Source: Desulfurispirillum indicum S5
GTDB lineage: Bacteria; Chrysiogenota; Chrysiogenetes; Chrysiogenales; Chrysiogenaceae
Direction: 5' to 3'
NCBI RefSeq assembly: GCF_000177635.2
Contig: NC_014836.1
Coordinates: 1,810,001-1,874,000 of the forward strand
DNA length: 64,000 nt
Shown here: piece after piece, positions 53,361 to 61,619 of the stretch
Layout: every line of letters begins with the position of its first letter
How positions within the stretch are numbered: position 1 is the stretch's first letter
Made by a program: the position numbers and the translations under genes
The notes under the pieces: generated by a model
Database searches by the model: none
Told to the model about the DNA's origin: nothing
The model's input: only the letters and a program-made list of their open reading frames with translations

Positions 53361-54368
53361 TTATTCATTACCATGCTGCGCCAGCCACTGGCGGCCCTTG
53401 TCGGTGAGTCTGTATTTCTGCAAGCGGCTGTTGGGCTTGTCGGGAATGGTCATCTCAATCAGGCCGTCGGCCAGGGCCGGTTTGAGGTAGCGCTCGCGGA
53501 AGGATTTGCGATCCGAAAGCCCCAGGGCAGATTGCAGTGCCTCGCGGCCCATCTCGCCCCGGATCTCCGCCAGCAGCTCGCCGACTTGGGGGGCGACTTG
53601 AGGGCTGACTTGGGGGGCAGAGATGGTCACGGTATCCAGAATCATCCGCAGCATGAAGGCGATAAAAGGAGCGGAATCGGTCTTTTGGGTGCTTTCCTGA
53701 ATTGCCTGGTAGTACTCGGCCTGGTGCTCGAAGATCAGGCTTTCCACCGGGATGTCGGCGAACAGGGGATTCCAGCGAGCCAAGATCAGGCTCTGCCAAA
53801 GCCGCCCCATGCGGCCGTTGCCGTCGGCGAAGGGGTGGATGAATTCGAACTCGTAGTGAAAGACCGAACTGGCGATGAGCGGGTGGGCGTCGGTGGCGGC
53901 CAGCCAGCCGAACAGGTCACCCATCAGTTGCGGCACCCGGTCGGCGGGCGGGGCCATGTGGATCACCTGTTGGCCCGCCATCACCCCCACGCCGCCATGC
54001 CGATACAGTCCCGCTTCGTCGATCAGGCCGGACATCAAAATCCGGTGCGCCTCCAGCAGGTCCTTTTCCACACCGGGCTTCCAGGTGTCGAAGCGGTCAT
54101 AGGCGGCCAGGGCGTTTTTCACCTCCTGCACCTCGCGGGGCGGGGCGATGACCCGCTTGCCCTCCAGAATCGCGGTGATCTGCGCCTCGCTCAGGGTGTT
54201 GCCTTCAATGGCCAGCGAACCGCGAATGGTGCGAATACGGTTGATACGCCGCAGCCGCAAGGCTCTCGCCTGGTCAGTGAGCACGGTCAGCCGCCCGATG
54301 GCCTCGCTGATGGCGGCGACCCGGTTCAGGATCTCGAGGGTGATGGTATAGGGTGGCTGATATTTCAT
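53361..54368 (-). CDS. Fic family protein, class II with N-terminal inhibitory helix
   Basis: A 335-residue protein from the ATG at 54368 (GGGAGG upstream). HPFADGNGRMGR at residues 178-189 is an intact Fic core with catalytic H178. SLAIEGN at 51-57 fits the [S/T]xxxE[G/N] inhibitory motif, so activity is probably self-restrained. A C-terminal winged-helix-like part (about 270-335) could bind DNA; it includes QVSPQVAPQVGELLAEI. Fic enzymes usually AMPylate proteins. Its start overlaps the mini-ORF stop (ATGA). Target unknown. Confidence 0.92.
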   Translation of the reverse strand: MKYQPPYTITLEILNRVAAISEAIGRLTVLTDQARALRLRRINRIRTIRGSLAIEGNTLSEAQITAILEGKRVIAPPREVQEVKNALAAYDRFDTWKPGVEKDLLEAHRILMSGLIDEAGLYRHGGVGVMAGQQVIHMAPPADRVPQLMGDLFGWLAATDAHPLIASSVFHYEFEFIHPFADGNGRMGRLWQSLILARWNPLFADIPVESLIFEHQAEYYQAIQESTQKTDSAPFIAFMLRMILDTVTISAPQVSPQVAPQVGELLAEIRGEMGREALQSALGLSDRKSFRERYLKPALADGLIEMTIPDKPNSRLQKYRLTDKGRQWLAQHGNE

Positions 54369-54451
54369 GTCGCCTCCCTGGCTGCTTCTTCGATACAGGT
54401 GATCGCCTGGGTCATGCGGTTGGTGATGGTGAATGCGGGGGTAAAGGTCAT
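54365..54451 (-). CDS. 28-codon mini-ORF between the HNH nuclease and Fic genes
   Basis: The ATG overlaps the HNH stop (ATGA) and the TGA overlaps the Fic ATG (ATGA). The peptide begins MTFTPAFTITNRMTQAIT and ends CIEEAAREAT. FTPAFTITNRM resembles the start of other Fic-type proteins, so it may be the remnant of a Fic paralogue. Alternatively it only passes ribosomes from one gene to the next. Confidence 0.45.
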   Translation of the reverse strand: MTFTPAFTITNRMTQAITCIEEAAREAT

Positions 54452-55542
54452 GGCGCGGCTCCCTCCTTTGCAATAACATCAAACAGACCGGCCCGTTGAC
54501 AACCTTTGAGGAAGGCCGATTTCAGGAAGCTACTGTCTGCCAGTGGATTCTTATCGGCCTGCCGATTCAATGTAATCAGGAAGTCTGCAGGCGAGCGTTC
54601 ATCTTCCTGCCACTCATCAAGCACTTGTGTCAGCCAGTATTTTCCGGATGATTCGTCGCAGCATTTCGCCTTGTAACGCTCATCAATTCCGTAAACCTCT
54701 TTCCAGGCCTCGATCTCCTCGCGGACGGTGTCTGGGCCAAAGGTGAGTTGGATGTCGGCGGGTGTCAGGCGATCAATATCCGGGGTATTGAGGACGACAG
54801 TGATTTCGATTGGGGAGGCATCGGTCGCATAGGGATAGAAAGCCTTGCGGCGTCCGGTGGCATTGCGTGCCGGGTCTTTGCTGAGTTTGTAACTGCTATT
54901 GCAGTAATGGCAGGCCGGGGCGAGGTTGCGAAAATTGATCGAATTGAAGGGATAGATCGCCTTGGGTAGATAATGGTCATAGGCCTCGCGACCAGTGTGA
55001 TAAACACCAAGCATTTCCGTGATCCCGCAAAACGGACATTTGCCGGTGGTGTTCGCCTGCATGAATGCCTGATAGTGCTCATCAATCCGGCCGATCTTTT
55101 CCCGCAGCGCCGCAAGATCGAGCAGTTGCTGGGAATAGAGCCCCTTGAAAAATGACTCCAGTTGCCCGCTCAGATCAGGATGGATGGCGGCGATATCGGC
55201 ATAGCGGGCGATTTGGACTGCCGGGTCATTGGCACAGACCTTCTCGATGTCGTTGTTGGCCTGGTACCACCGATTGAGTCGGTCGATTTGCTTCGGGGTT
55301 AATGGGGCAAAGAGCTCATAGATCGCTTTGATGTCTTTGTAAAACTGCTTGCCACGCTCGGGGGCATTCGTCGCAAACCCGAAAGCTGAAAGAACTTCTC
55401 TTAGGTCTGGCTCGTTTTCAAACAGATCGAGACTGAAAGCCAATCCGATAGGCGCTTTGCACCACACCTCGAAAAAAATGAAGTCAATGAACGACTGCAT
55501 CTTCTCCATGGTATGGGGGACGTAGGTATAGGCGAACAGCAT
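54448..55542 (-). CDS. HNH nuclease-like protein partnered with the AAA ATPase
   Basis: A 364-residue protein. CPFC (C169, C172) and CHYC (C211, C214) can bind a structural zinc. YDHYLPK has the H190 that would be catalytic, and NFRNLAPACHYCN supplies the HNH asparagine (N206). The N-terminal 150 residues are helical and unrecognised. Its start overlaps the ATPase stop (TGATG). An ATPase-HNH pair of this layout resembles PtuA-PtuB (Septu) systems. The domain call is firm; Septu identity is inferred. Confidence 0.85.
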   Translation of the reverse strand: MLFAYTYVPHTMEKMQSFIDFIFFEVWCKAPIGLAFSLDLFENEPDLREVLSAFGFATNAPERGKQFYKDIKAIYELFAPLTPKQIDRLNRWYQANNDIEKVCANDPAVQIARYADIAAIHPDLSGQLESFFKGLYSQQLLDLAALREKIGRIDEHYQAFMQANTTGKCPFCGITEMLGVYHTGREAYDHYLPKAIYPFNSINFRNLAPACHYCNSSYKLSKDPARNATGRRKAFYPYATDASPIEITVVLNTPDIDRLTPADIQLTFGPDTVREEIEAWKEVYGIDERYKAKCCDESSGKYWLTQVLDEWQEDERSPADFLITLNRQADKNPLADSSFLKSAFLKGCQRAGLFDVIAKEGAAP

Positions 55543-57371
55543 CAGCCCTGTCCCTCCCCGCCATTATCCGAGCCAGCGTCGAGAATGGTCTTGATGAGCA
55601 GTACCTTTTCCACCGAGTCGCCGAGCTGGCGGTTGATCTCTGTAATGAGCTGCTCCTTGTCTTCGCCCTGTTCAAAACGCTGACGAAGACCCTCCAGCAT
55701 GGCCTGGGCATGGCCGCCGATGGTCTCGCGCTTGCCGAAGGTGGCCATGGTAATCTTGTTGATGGACGCACCGAGGGTGTTGTAATTCGGATTTCTAACG
55801 CTGACCTCGCCTGTCTCCCTATCCTTTTTGAACACCAGCACCTTTTCCGGTCGGCTGTCGGAGATCAGAAACGGCGTGTGGGTGGTGACAAGCATTTCAC
55901 GTTCATAACGCTTCATTGTCGATTGCTGCTGATTTCCCTCTTTTTCAGTCACTTTGAAACAATCATGCAGGCGGGTGACGAAGTTGGCGCGCCAGTCGGG
56001 GTTGAAATGGGTCTCCGGTTCGTCGAGCAGGAACAGGCTCTGGGTATTCTTGAACAGCAGGCAGAGGCCCAGGGTGTGCAGCAGCTGATGTTCGCCGTCG
56101 GAGAGGTTCTTGAGCATCACCGGCTCGGCCACGTCGGTCTTGCTGAACTTAACAAATTTAAAGCGCATGATGCGTTCATCCGAGGCAAGGGTCGGCACCG
56201 TCTCGCTCACATAGTGGCTGTCGGACTGATACAGATCGGCCTTCAATGAGTCGCTGACGGCAAAAAGGTTAAGCGTCAGCAGCACCTGAAAGGCCTGGAA
56301 CAGGGCGATGGGCGAGTGGTTGACTTCGAAATCGAAGTTATCGCGGAACGCCTGCCGGGTGGCGTCGTTGACCCGGTAATCGAGATAGAGGGTGTCGCTG
56401 GCCTCGTCGAGATACCAGCAGGTGGCGCATCGCATCAGGCGCGGGATGATTTTGTCGGCGGTGTCGCCGCCGTCAAGCAGTTGCACCAGGTTGATCCGAT
56501 ACCGCTTGGCCTGGCTCTCGCCTTCGCTGACGCTCAGGGCCGGGTGATTTTTGACAATATCCTCGGTGGACTCCTGCTTGTTCTGATCCCGACTGCCGAA
56601 GGCCGGGATCTGGTTTTCCTCCACCTCGATGCTGCGCCGGATGATGATGCGGAACTCCCTGAGTTCCTCGATTTTCACATCATCGCGAAAGGGTGTGAGC
56701 GCATTGGCATCCTGAAACAGCAGGTTGCAGAGCAGGATCGCCTGGCTGAAGCCGCTGTCGAGGTAGACCAGCCGCGATTCCGGGCGGCCGGGATAAGGCA
56801 GCTGCTGCTTCAGCGCCTGCCCGTATTCATCGAACTGGACAAAACGCATCTTGAAAAACGGCAGGCTGAGGATTTCGTTCTCGCCGGAGGAGTAGCCCAG
56901 AATGTAATCCGGTAGCAGTTGCCGGGCCAGGGTCTGCTCCACCGCGCCTTCCTGCTCCGCATGGTTGAGCAGGAGACACTTGGGCGCTTCGCCGGGCTGT
57001 TTGACGATGCGCACATGGGCCTGGCCGTCGTGGCCTTTGGACTTCAAGGCATCCTGCGGGCGGATCAGGTATTCGATCTCGAAGCCGTCCGGGATGGCGG
57101 TTTCACTGCGGAAGCCGCCGGGGTTGGTCTCTTCCTCGAACCGGAAGCTGTCCGGCAGGTTCTCCAGATAAATGCACTCCAAGTGGTAGAAGATTGCCGC
57201 CAGCGCCTCCAGCAGGTTCGACTTGCCGCTGCCGTTGGGACCGGCGCAGACGAAGGGGGCAAAGCGCTGCTCCTCCTGCAAGTCCCAGTCGCTGCGGAAG
57301 CGGTGCTCAAAACCCGCTTGCAGGCTGCGAAAGCCCTTCGGGTTGGTGATTTTGAGGCGTAGGAGTTTCAT
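55542..57371 (-). CDS. Restriction-locus AAA ATPase (RecF/PtuA-like)
   Basis: A 609-residue protein. GPNGSGKS at residues 44-51 is Walker A, LSDGEHQLL near 423 is the ABC signature-like motif, LFLLDEPETHFNP near 444-456 is Walker B, and TTHTPF near 494 is the switch His. The spacer between these (about 100-400) is long and variable. It belongs to the SMC/RecF-like family often found inside type I restriction loci. It starts 56 bases after hsdS, in a gap bearing a CGCGAAA-rich repeat, and is coupled to the HNH gene. Confidence 0.9.
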   Translation of the reverse strand: MKLLRLKITNPKGFRSLQAGFEHRFRSDWDLQEEQRFAPFVCAGPNGSGKSNLLEALAAIFYHLECIYLENLPDSFRFEEETNPGGFRSETAIPDGFEIEYLIRPQDALKSKGHDGQAHVRIVKQPGEAPKCLLLNHAEQEGAVEQTLARQLLPDYILGYSSGENEILSLPFFKMRFVQFDEYGQALKQQLPYPGRPESRLVYLDSGFSQAILLCNLLFQDANALTPFRDDVKIEELREFRIIIRRSIEVEENQIPAFGSRDQNKQESTEDIVKNHPALSVSEGESQAKRYRINLVQLLDGGDTADKIIPRLMRCATCWYLDEASDTLYLDYRVNDATRQAFRDNFDFEVNHSPIALFQAFQVLLTLNLFAVSDSLKADLYQSDSHYVSETVPTLASDERIMRFKFVKFSKTDVAEPVMLKNLSDGEHQLLHTLGLCLLFKNTQSLFLLDEPETHFNPDWRANFVTRLHDCFKVTEKEGNQQQSTMKRYEREMLVTTHTPFLISDSRPEKVLVFKKDRETGEVSVRNPNYNTLGASINKITMATFGKRETIGGHAQAMLEGLRQRFEQGEDKEQLITEINRQLGDSVEKVLLIKTILDAGSDNGGEGQG

Positions 57372-57375
57372 TTTT

Positions 57376-57407
57376 TAACCGCGAAATACGCGAAAAGCGC
57401 GAAATAG
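57376..57407. repeat. Short CGCGAAA-rich repeat between hsdS and the ATPase
   Basis: ACCGCGAAATACGCGAAA..GCGCGAAA resembles the ACCGCGAAT/CGCGAATAAACGCG pieces of family C repeats. It may mark the junction where the ATPase-HNH-Fic genes joined the restriction operon. Confidence 0.4.
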
Positions 57408-57427
57408 GTGTTGGGGATGAGAGGGCA

Positions 57428-59011
57428 TCATGGGATTGCCTTTTTGAGTTGGACGCGGTTGTGGACATCGTCGTAACCCTGGGTCAGGCGGCCCTGTTCC
57501 AGCGCCTCGAACACTTGAGTCTTGAGTTCGTCGTATTCCGCCACGCCCCAGTCCGGCGCATCGTCTTCCGCCAGCTCCCACAACCGTTGCCGGGCGGCAT
57601 CCATAAAAGCCTGCGCGGCAAAGGGGGCATCGCCCAGTTGCGCCAGCCAGACATTCAGCCACTCACCCAGAAGGGATTTACGGCCTTCGGCGGTTTGCAA
57701 TAAGGCAAGTTCTTCGGGTGCGGGCAACTCGAACAATGGCTCCATGGGTTGTATTTCCTCTATGACCATCTTTTCTTCCTCGGCAATCTCAGGCCCTTCC
57801 GCTGGCAGCGCCACCCGCGACAGATCCAGCTCGCCCTTGAACGCCTTCTGGCTGAGTGCGCCATAGAGGCTTTCCAGATCGGTTAGGCTTTGCTGGTAGT
57901 GAGATTTGAGGCCTTCGACCTTTTCGACAATGGTGGCGAATTGGTTTTGGAGGTCAATGGGAGGATAATAAATCGGAATATCCTCGATTTGGTTGGTACT
58001 GATATTTGGCTGAAGACCGGGAGGACAAAGTTTATCGACAGTGTTTTTGAAGAAGCTCGTATAGCAGTATTGCAGGAAAAATCTTTTGTTGATTGCAGCT
58101 TTATCGAAGACAAAGCGAGCTACCCGTTGATTCAACAGGCAAGGAAGATCGGCCTCTCTAACTGTTGCTGTTTTTACGACATCTAGTGACTTAATGATCG
58201 GACGAGTTAGAGCGATAAGCAGATCGCCTTCAGAAAGAGCAAATCGGATATAGTCTTCAATAAAATGGTTAGGAACAAAAGTGACATCATCCCATATGAG
58301 ATTCTCAAAATGGACGTTGGCTATTTTAACAAGACGGACATTCCCTTTTGTTACAAGATCCTTGCTTTTAAAAGCAAAGCCTCCCTGGACTTTAGTTGAC
58401 CGTCCAATTCGGTCTTTCTCCCACCCCTTCTCATTCCGTACGGGGTCGCCGAACATCTCCAGAAAGACGCTTTTGAGCAGATCGTCGAGTTGTTGCAGGT
58501 GTTGTTTGCGCCGGGCGATCAGCCCTTCCACCTTGCCGAGCAGATGGGCAATGCGCTTTTGGTCGTCGATTTCTTCGGGCACCGGAATTTCGTAGCTCTG
58601 AATCTCGCCGAGGCCGATGGCTGGATAGGCAGGGTCTTTGATGAGGCTTGAAGGTGGAAACTGTTTGAGTGCAAGCCGCAGATAGTCCCGATAAACGTTG
58701 TCTTTGGGGGTCAGGATCGCCAGGTGGCTGACGACATGGGCAGGATTCTGCAAAACATAAATGCGATCCTTGGTCGCAGACATGCCGCTTTTTGCAAATA
58801 GAATCGAGCCCTTGGGGTAAAGTTTCAGCTTTCGCTTTTTGGCTGTTTGGGCAGGCACCAGTTCAAGGTCGGATTCACTTTTACCGGCAAGCAAATCCTC
58901 CAGACTGCCAGCGCGAACGAAGGGAATGCCGCTGTCAGAAAATTCATCCGGTTTGGGAGCGCCTTGTCCTGCGGTGACATCCGCAATTGAGCTGATCGGA
59001 ACCTTTCTCAT
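57428..59011 (-). CDS. hsdS: Type I restriction-modification specificity subunit
   Basis: A 527-residue protein with two target-recognition domains (about residues 1-150 and 195-370), each followed by a long helix (DDQKRIAHLLGKVEGLIARR and LQNQFATIVEKVEGLKSHYQQ). These helices set the spacing between the two half-sites. FAKSGMSATKDRIYV and FAFKSKDLV lie in the two domains. The C-terminal 120 residues are an acidic extension beyond the usual S subunit. Its start overlaps the hsdM stop (ATGA). Confidence 0.94.
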   Translation of the reverse strand: MRKVPISSIADVTAGQGAPKPDEFSDSGIPFVRAGSLEDLLAGKSESDLELVPAQTAKKRKLKLYPKGSILFAKSGMSATKDRIYVLQNPAHVVSHLAILTPKDNVYRDYLRLALKQFPPSSLIKDPAYPAIGLGEIQSYEIPVPEEIDDQKRIAHLLGKVEGLIARRKQHLQQLDDLLKSVFLEMFGDPVRNEKGWEKDRIGRSTKVQGGFAFKSKDLVTKGNVRLVKIANVHFENLIWDDVTFVPNHFIEDYIRFALSEGDLLIALTRPIIKSLDVVKTATVREADLPCLLNQRVARFVFDKAAINKRFFLQYCYTSFFKNTVDKLCPPGLQPNISTNQIEDIPIYYPPIDLQNQFATIVEKVEGLKSHYQQSLTDLESLYGALSQKAFKGELDLSRVALPAEGPEIAEEEKMVIEEIQPMEPLFELPAPEELALLQTAEGRKSLLGEWLNVWLAQLGDAPFAAQAFMDAARQRLWELAEDDAPDWGVAEYDELKTQVFEALEQGRLTQGYDDVHNRVQLKKAIP

Positions 59012-60672
59012 CCAACCATCTCCCTCAGCTCCAGCAGCTCGCGCACAATGCCGCTTTGTACCTTGGCGAGTTGGGCGTCGTCTGCCTCGCCCACTTCCGC
59101 CTCAATAAGCCGCTTCAGAATGTCGGCAGGTTTGTCATAGACAACGTCTTCAAAAACATCCTCCTTGTAGCGCGACAGCGAAAGGTCGTAGTTGTTCTTT
59201 TCGTCCGCAATTTCGGATCGAGACACACAAAACCATTTCGCCGTGCGGTCGATATCGGTCTCGGGATTGCGGGCATGGAACTTGGCAACAATATCCTGCA
59301 AATCCCCATACCCCTCCTGCTTGCTGCGCTTGTCATCCAGCGAATAGCCGTCGGCCTGCATCTCGTAGAACCAGACATGCTCGGTGGCCGGTTGCGTCAC
59401 CTTGTCCTTCGGCCCCCAGACCTTGGTGAAGAGCAGGATGGCGGTACTGACCCCGGCGTAGGGCTTGAACACGCCGCTCGGCATTGTGATGACGGCCTTG
59501 AGATCGCAACGCTCCACCAGCATCTGGCGCAGGGTCTTGAATGCGCCGCCGGAGCCGAACAGCACCCCTTGCGGCACGATGACGCAGGCGGTGCCGCCTT
59601 TTTTCAGCAGGCGGTAGATGTTCTCAACAAACAGCAGCTCGGTCTTGGTGGTGGAGAGGCTCAGGTTTTCGTTGATGTCGCCCTTGTCGATGCTGCCGGT
59701 AAAGGGCGGGTTGGCCATGACGATGTCGTATTCGGCCTCTTCCAGATAGCTCTTGGAGAGGGTGTCCTTGTAGTCGATGTTGGGCTCGTCGATGCCGTGC
59801 ATCATCAGGTTCATCAACCCCAGGCGCACCATGGTGGCGTCGATGTCGTAACCGAAGAGGGAGGCCTGCAGAATGGCCTGGGCCTTCTCGGTCAAGCCCG
59901 CCGCCACCGAGGTGCGGACAAAACCGTCTTCGTCGGACTGCAAATCTTTCGCCCCCGCCTTTTTCGCCAATTCCGTAACGATGTACTGGTAGGCCCCGAG
60001 CAGAAAGCCGCCGGAACCACAGGCCGGGTCGGCGATGCGGTGGCCCAGTTGCGGCCGCACCAGATCGGCCATCAGCTTGATAATGTGGCGCGGGGTGCGG
60101 AACTGGCCGTTCTTGCCCGCCGTGGCAATCTCGGAGAGGAGCATCTCGTAGACATCGCCCTGGATGTCCTGAAAGGCCTGGCCCTTCTCCTGCGAGTCCT
60201 TCTCCATGATCTCGAAGATCTCGTCGATGGTCTTCACGGCCTCCACCAGCAGCGCCGGTTTGGGGATAATGAACACGGCGTTCTTCATGTGGTGGGTGAA
60301 GTTGCTCTCGGCCCCGTTCATGTCCTTGAGGAAGGGGAAGACCTTGCTCTGTACATGCTGCAGCATCTCTTCGGCCTGCATGCGCTTGAACTCGCTCCAG
60401 CGCAGGGTGCGCTTGTCGACGGCGTAGTTGTCGGCCCCCTCCTTGTCACGGTATTCGGGCGGAATCCACTGGCCCGCGAACTTGGAGGTGTAGGGCTCGC
60501 CGGTCCATTCGGCATCGGCCTGCTTTTTCTGGTCCAGCTCGTCGAGCCGCTTCATGAACAGCAGGTAGGTGATCTGCTCGATGGCGGTGAGCGGATTGCT
60601 GATGCCGCCGGACCAGAATTTGTTCCAGAGCTGGTCGATCTTGCTTTTGAGTTCGGGGTTGTTCTGCAGCAT
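59008..60672 (-). CDS. hsdM: Type I restriction-modification DNA methyltransferase subunit
   Basis: A 554-residue N6-adenine methyltransferase. The helical HsdM N-terminal domain is followed by SAM-binding DPACGSGGF at 215-223 and the catalytic NPPF at 321-324. FRTPRHIIKLMADLV is the conserved entry to the catalytic domain. With HsdS it methylates the recognition sequence and protects host DNA. It lies 2 bases after the KilA-N gene and is coupled to hsdS. Confidence 0.97.
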   Translation of the reverse strand: MLQNNPELKSKIDQLWNKFWSGGISNPLTAIEQITYLLFMKRLDELDQKKQADAEWTGEPYTSKFAGQWIPPEYRDKEGADNYAVDKRTLRWSEFKRMQAEEMLQHVQSKVFPFLKDMNGAESNFTHHMKNAVFIIPKPALLVEAVKTIDEIFEIMEKDSQEKGQAFQDIQGDVYEMLLSEIATAGKNGQFRTPRHIIKLMADLVRPQLGHRIADPACGSGGFLLGAYQYIVTELAKKAGAKDLQSDEDGFVRTSVAAGLTEKAQAILQASLFGYDIDATMVRLGLMNLMMHGIDEPNIDYKDTLSKSYLEEAEYDIVMANPPFTGSIDKGDINENLSLSTTKTELLFVENIYRLLKKGGTACVIVPQGVLFGSGGAFKTLRQMLVERCDLKAVITMPSGVFKPYAGVSTAILLFTKVWGPKDKVTQPATEHVWFYEMQADGYSLDDKRSKQEGYGDLQDIVAKFHARNPETDIDRTAKWFCVSRSEIADEKNNYDLSLSRYKEDVFEDVVYDKPADILKRLIEAEVGEADDAQLAKVQSGIVRELLELREMVG

Positions 60673-60674
60673 GG

Positions 60675-61505
60675 CTATTTTCCTTTTTCCAGTCGCCTGA
60701 TGGCCTTGCTTCCCACTATGGAAGTCATCTGTTCAATGGCCATTTTATTCAGCGCGACGAGTCTTTTATTTTGTGGGATTCCCTGCTTGATCAGCTCCGC
60801 ATTCATGCTTTCCAGGTTGGATAGCACAATGAGCTGCTGGATGGTCGCTTCATCCCGCATGTTGCCCTTTGCTTCGGGGTTTTGTTCTTTCCATTCCCTG
60901 GCCGTCTTGCCGAACAGAGCCACATTGAGCATATCGGCTTCGCTGGCGTAGGCGAACGCCTGCTGCTGTTTGGAAACCAGCTGCGGGATCAGGTTGTCTT
61001 TGATGGCGTCGGTGTGGATCTTGTAGTTGATTTTGGAAATGACGCGATTCACGTTCCACTCAAGCGAGATGCGGCTGTTTTCATCGGCCTTGAGGCGTTG
61101 ATAATCCTTGATGATGTAGAGCTTGAACTCGGCGGAGACCCAGGAAGCAAACTCAAAGGCGATATCCTTGTGGGCAAAGGTGCCGCCGTATCGCCCTGAT
61201 CTTGAAAGCATCCCCACAGCGTTGGTGGCGGCAATCCACTTCTGGGGTGACAGAGTAAAGGCGTTGGAACCGGCCTCATGGATAAAGGAGTCGAATTCGA
61301 CCCCTTTAAAATCCGGGTTGTTCAACTGTTCCCAAAGGCCAAGAAACTCGATGGTGCTGCGGCTGCGCATCCAGTTTTTAACCACATCCTTGGGCTCGTC
61401 GGGATTTTTGTAACGGGCGATGTCGGTCAGGGAAATGAAATCGTCTTCGTCTCCTTTGGACAAAACGGTGATTTCCGTGCCCTTGGCATTAATGGTCGCT
61501 TTCAT
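60675..61505 (-). CDS. KilA-N domain protein
   Basis: A 276-residue protein. ISLTDIARYKN near residue 25 and the segment to about 120 (WEQLNNPDFKGVEFD, SGRYGGTFAHKDIAFEFASWVS) match the KilA-N domain, a DNA-binding fold found in phage and restriction loci. The C-terminal half is helical, with a KQQQAFAYASEADMLN stretch. It lies between hsdR and hsdM. A regulatory or antirestriction-related role is possible but unknown. Confidence 0.88.
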   Translation of the reverse strand: MKATINAKGTEITVLSKGDEDDFISLTDIARYKNPDEPKDVVKNWMRSRSTIEFLGLWEQLNNPDFKGVEFDSFIHEAGSNAFTLSPQKWIAATNAVGMLSRSGRYGGTFAHKDIAFEFASWVSAEFKLYIIKDYQRLKADENSRISLEWNVNRVISKINYKIHTDAIKDNLIPQLVSKQQQAFAYASEADMLNVALFGKTAREWKEQNPEAKGNMRDEATIQQLIVLSNLESMNAELIKQGIPQNKRLVALNKMAIEQMTSIVGSKAIRRLEKGK

Positions 61506-61551
61506 CTTCCCGCCCTCCTAAAACCACCGAATTCGATGGGTTTAACTTCAG

Positions 61552-61581
61552 GATCATTTTCGTGACGCCACGAAAATGATC
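61552..61581. promoter_or_regulatory. Perfect inverted repeat upstream of the KilA-N gene
   Basis: GATCATTTTCGTG and CACGAAAATGATC are exact 13-base arms separated by four bases, 47 bases before the KilA-N start and after the hsdR stop. There is no T-run on either side, so an operator or an RNA hairpin is more likely than a terminator. Confidence 0.5.
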
Positions 61582-61619
61582 ATATTTTCCTTTGCCGTGT
61601 CTGTCGCGATTCATATTCA

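Noticed and set aside
53290-53368. 24-codon minus-strand ORF overlapping the Fic stop (MNNLRQTRDMACDIKRVQ)
   Set aside because: The overlap with the Fic stop codon is suggestive, but there is no ribosome site, no family match and no coupled gene close behind it.
59056-60951. 631-codon open frame on the plus strand opposite hsdM
   Set aside because: His/Gly/Leu-rich composition typical of antisense frames; hsdM with its DPACGSGGF and NPPF motifs is the real gene.
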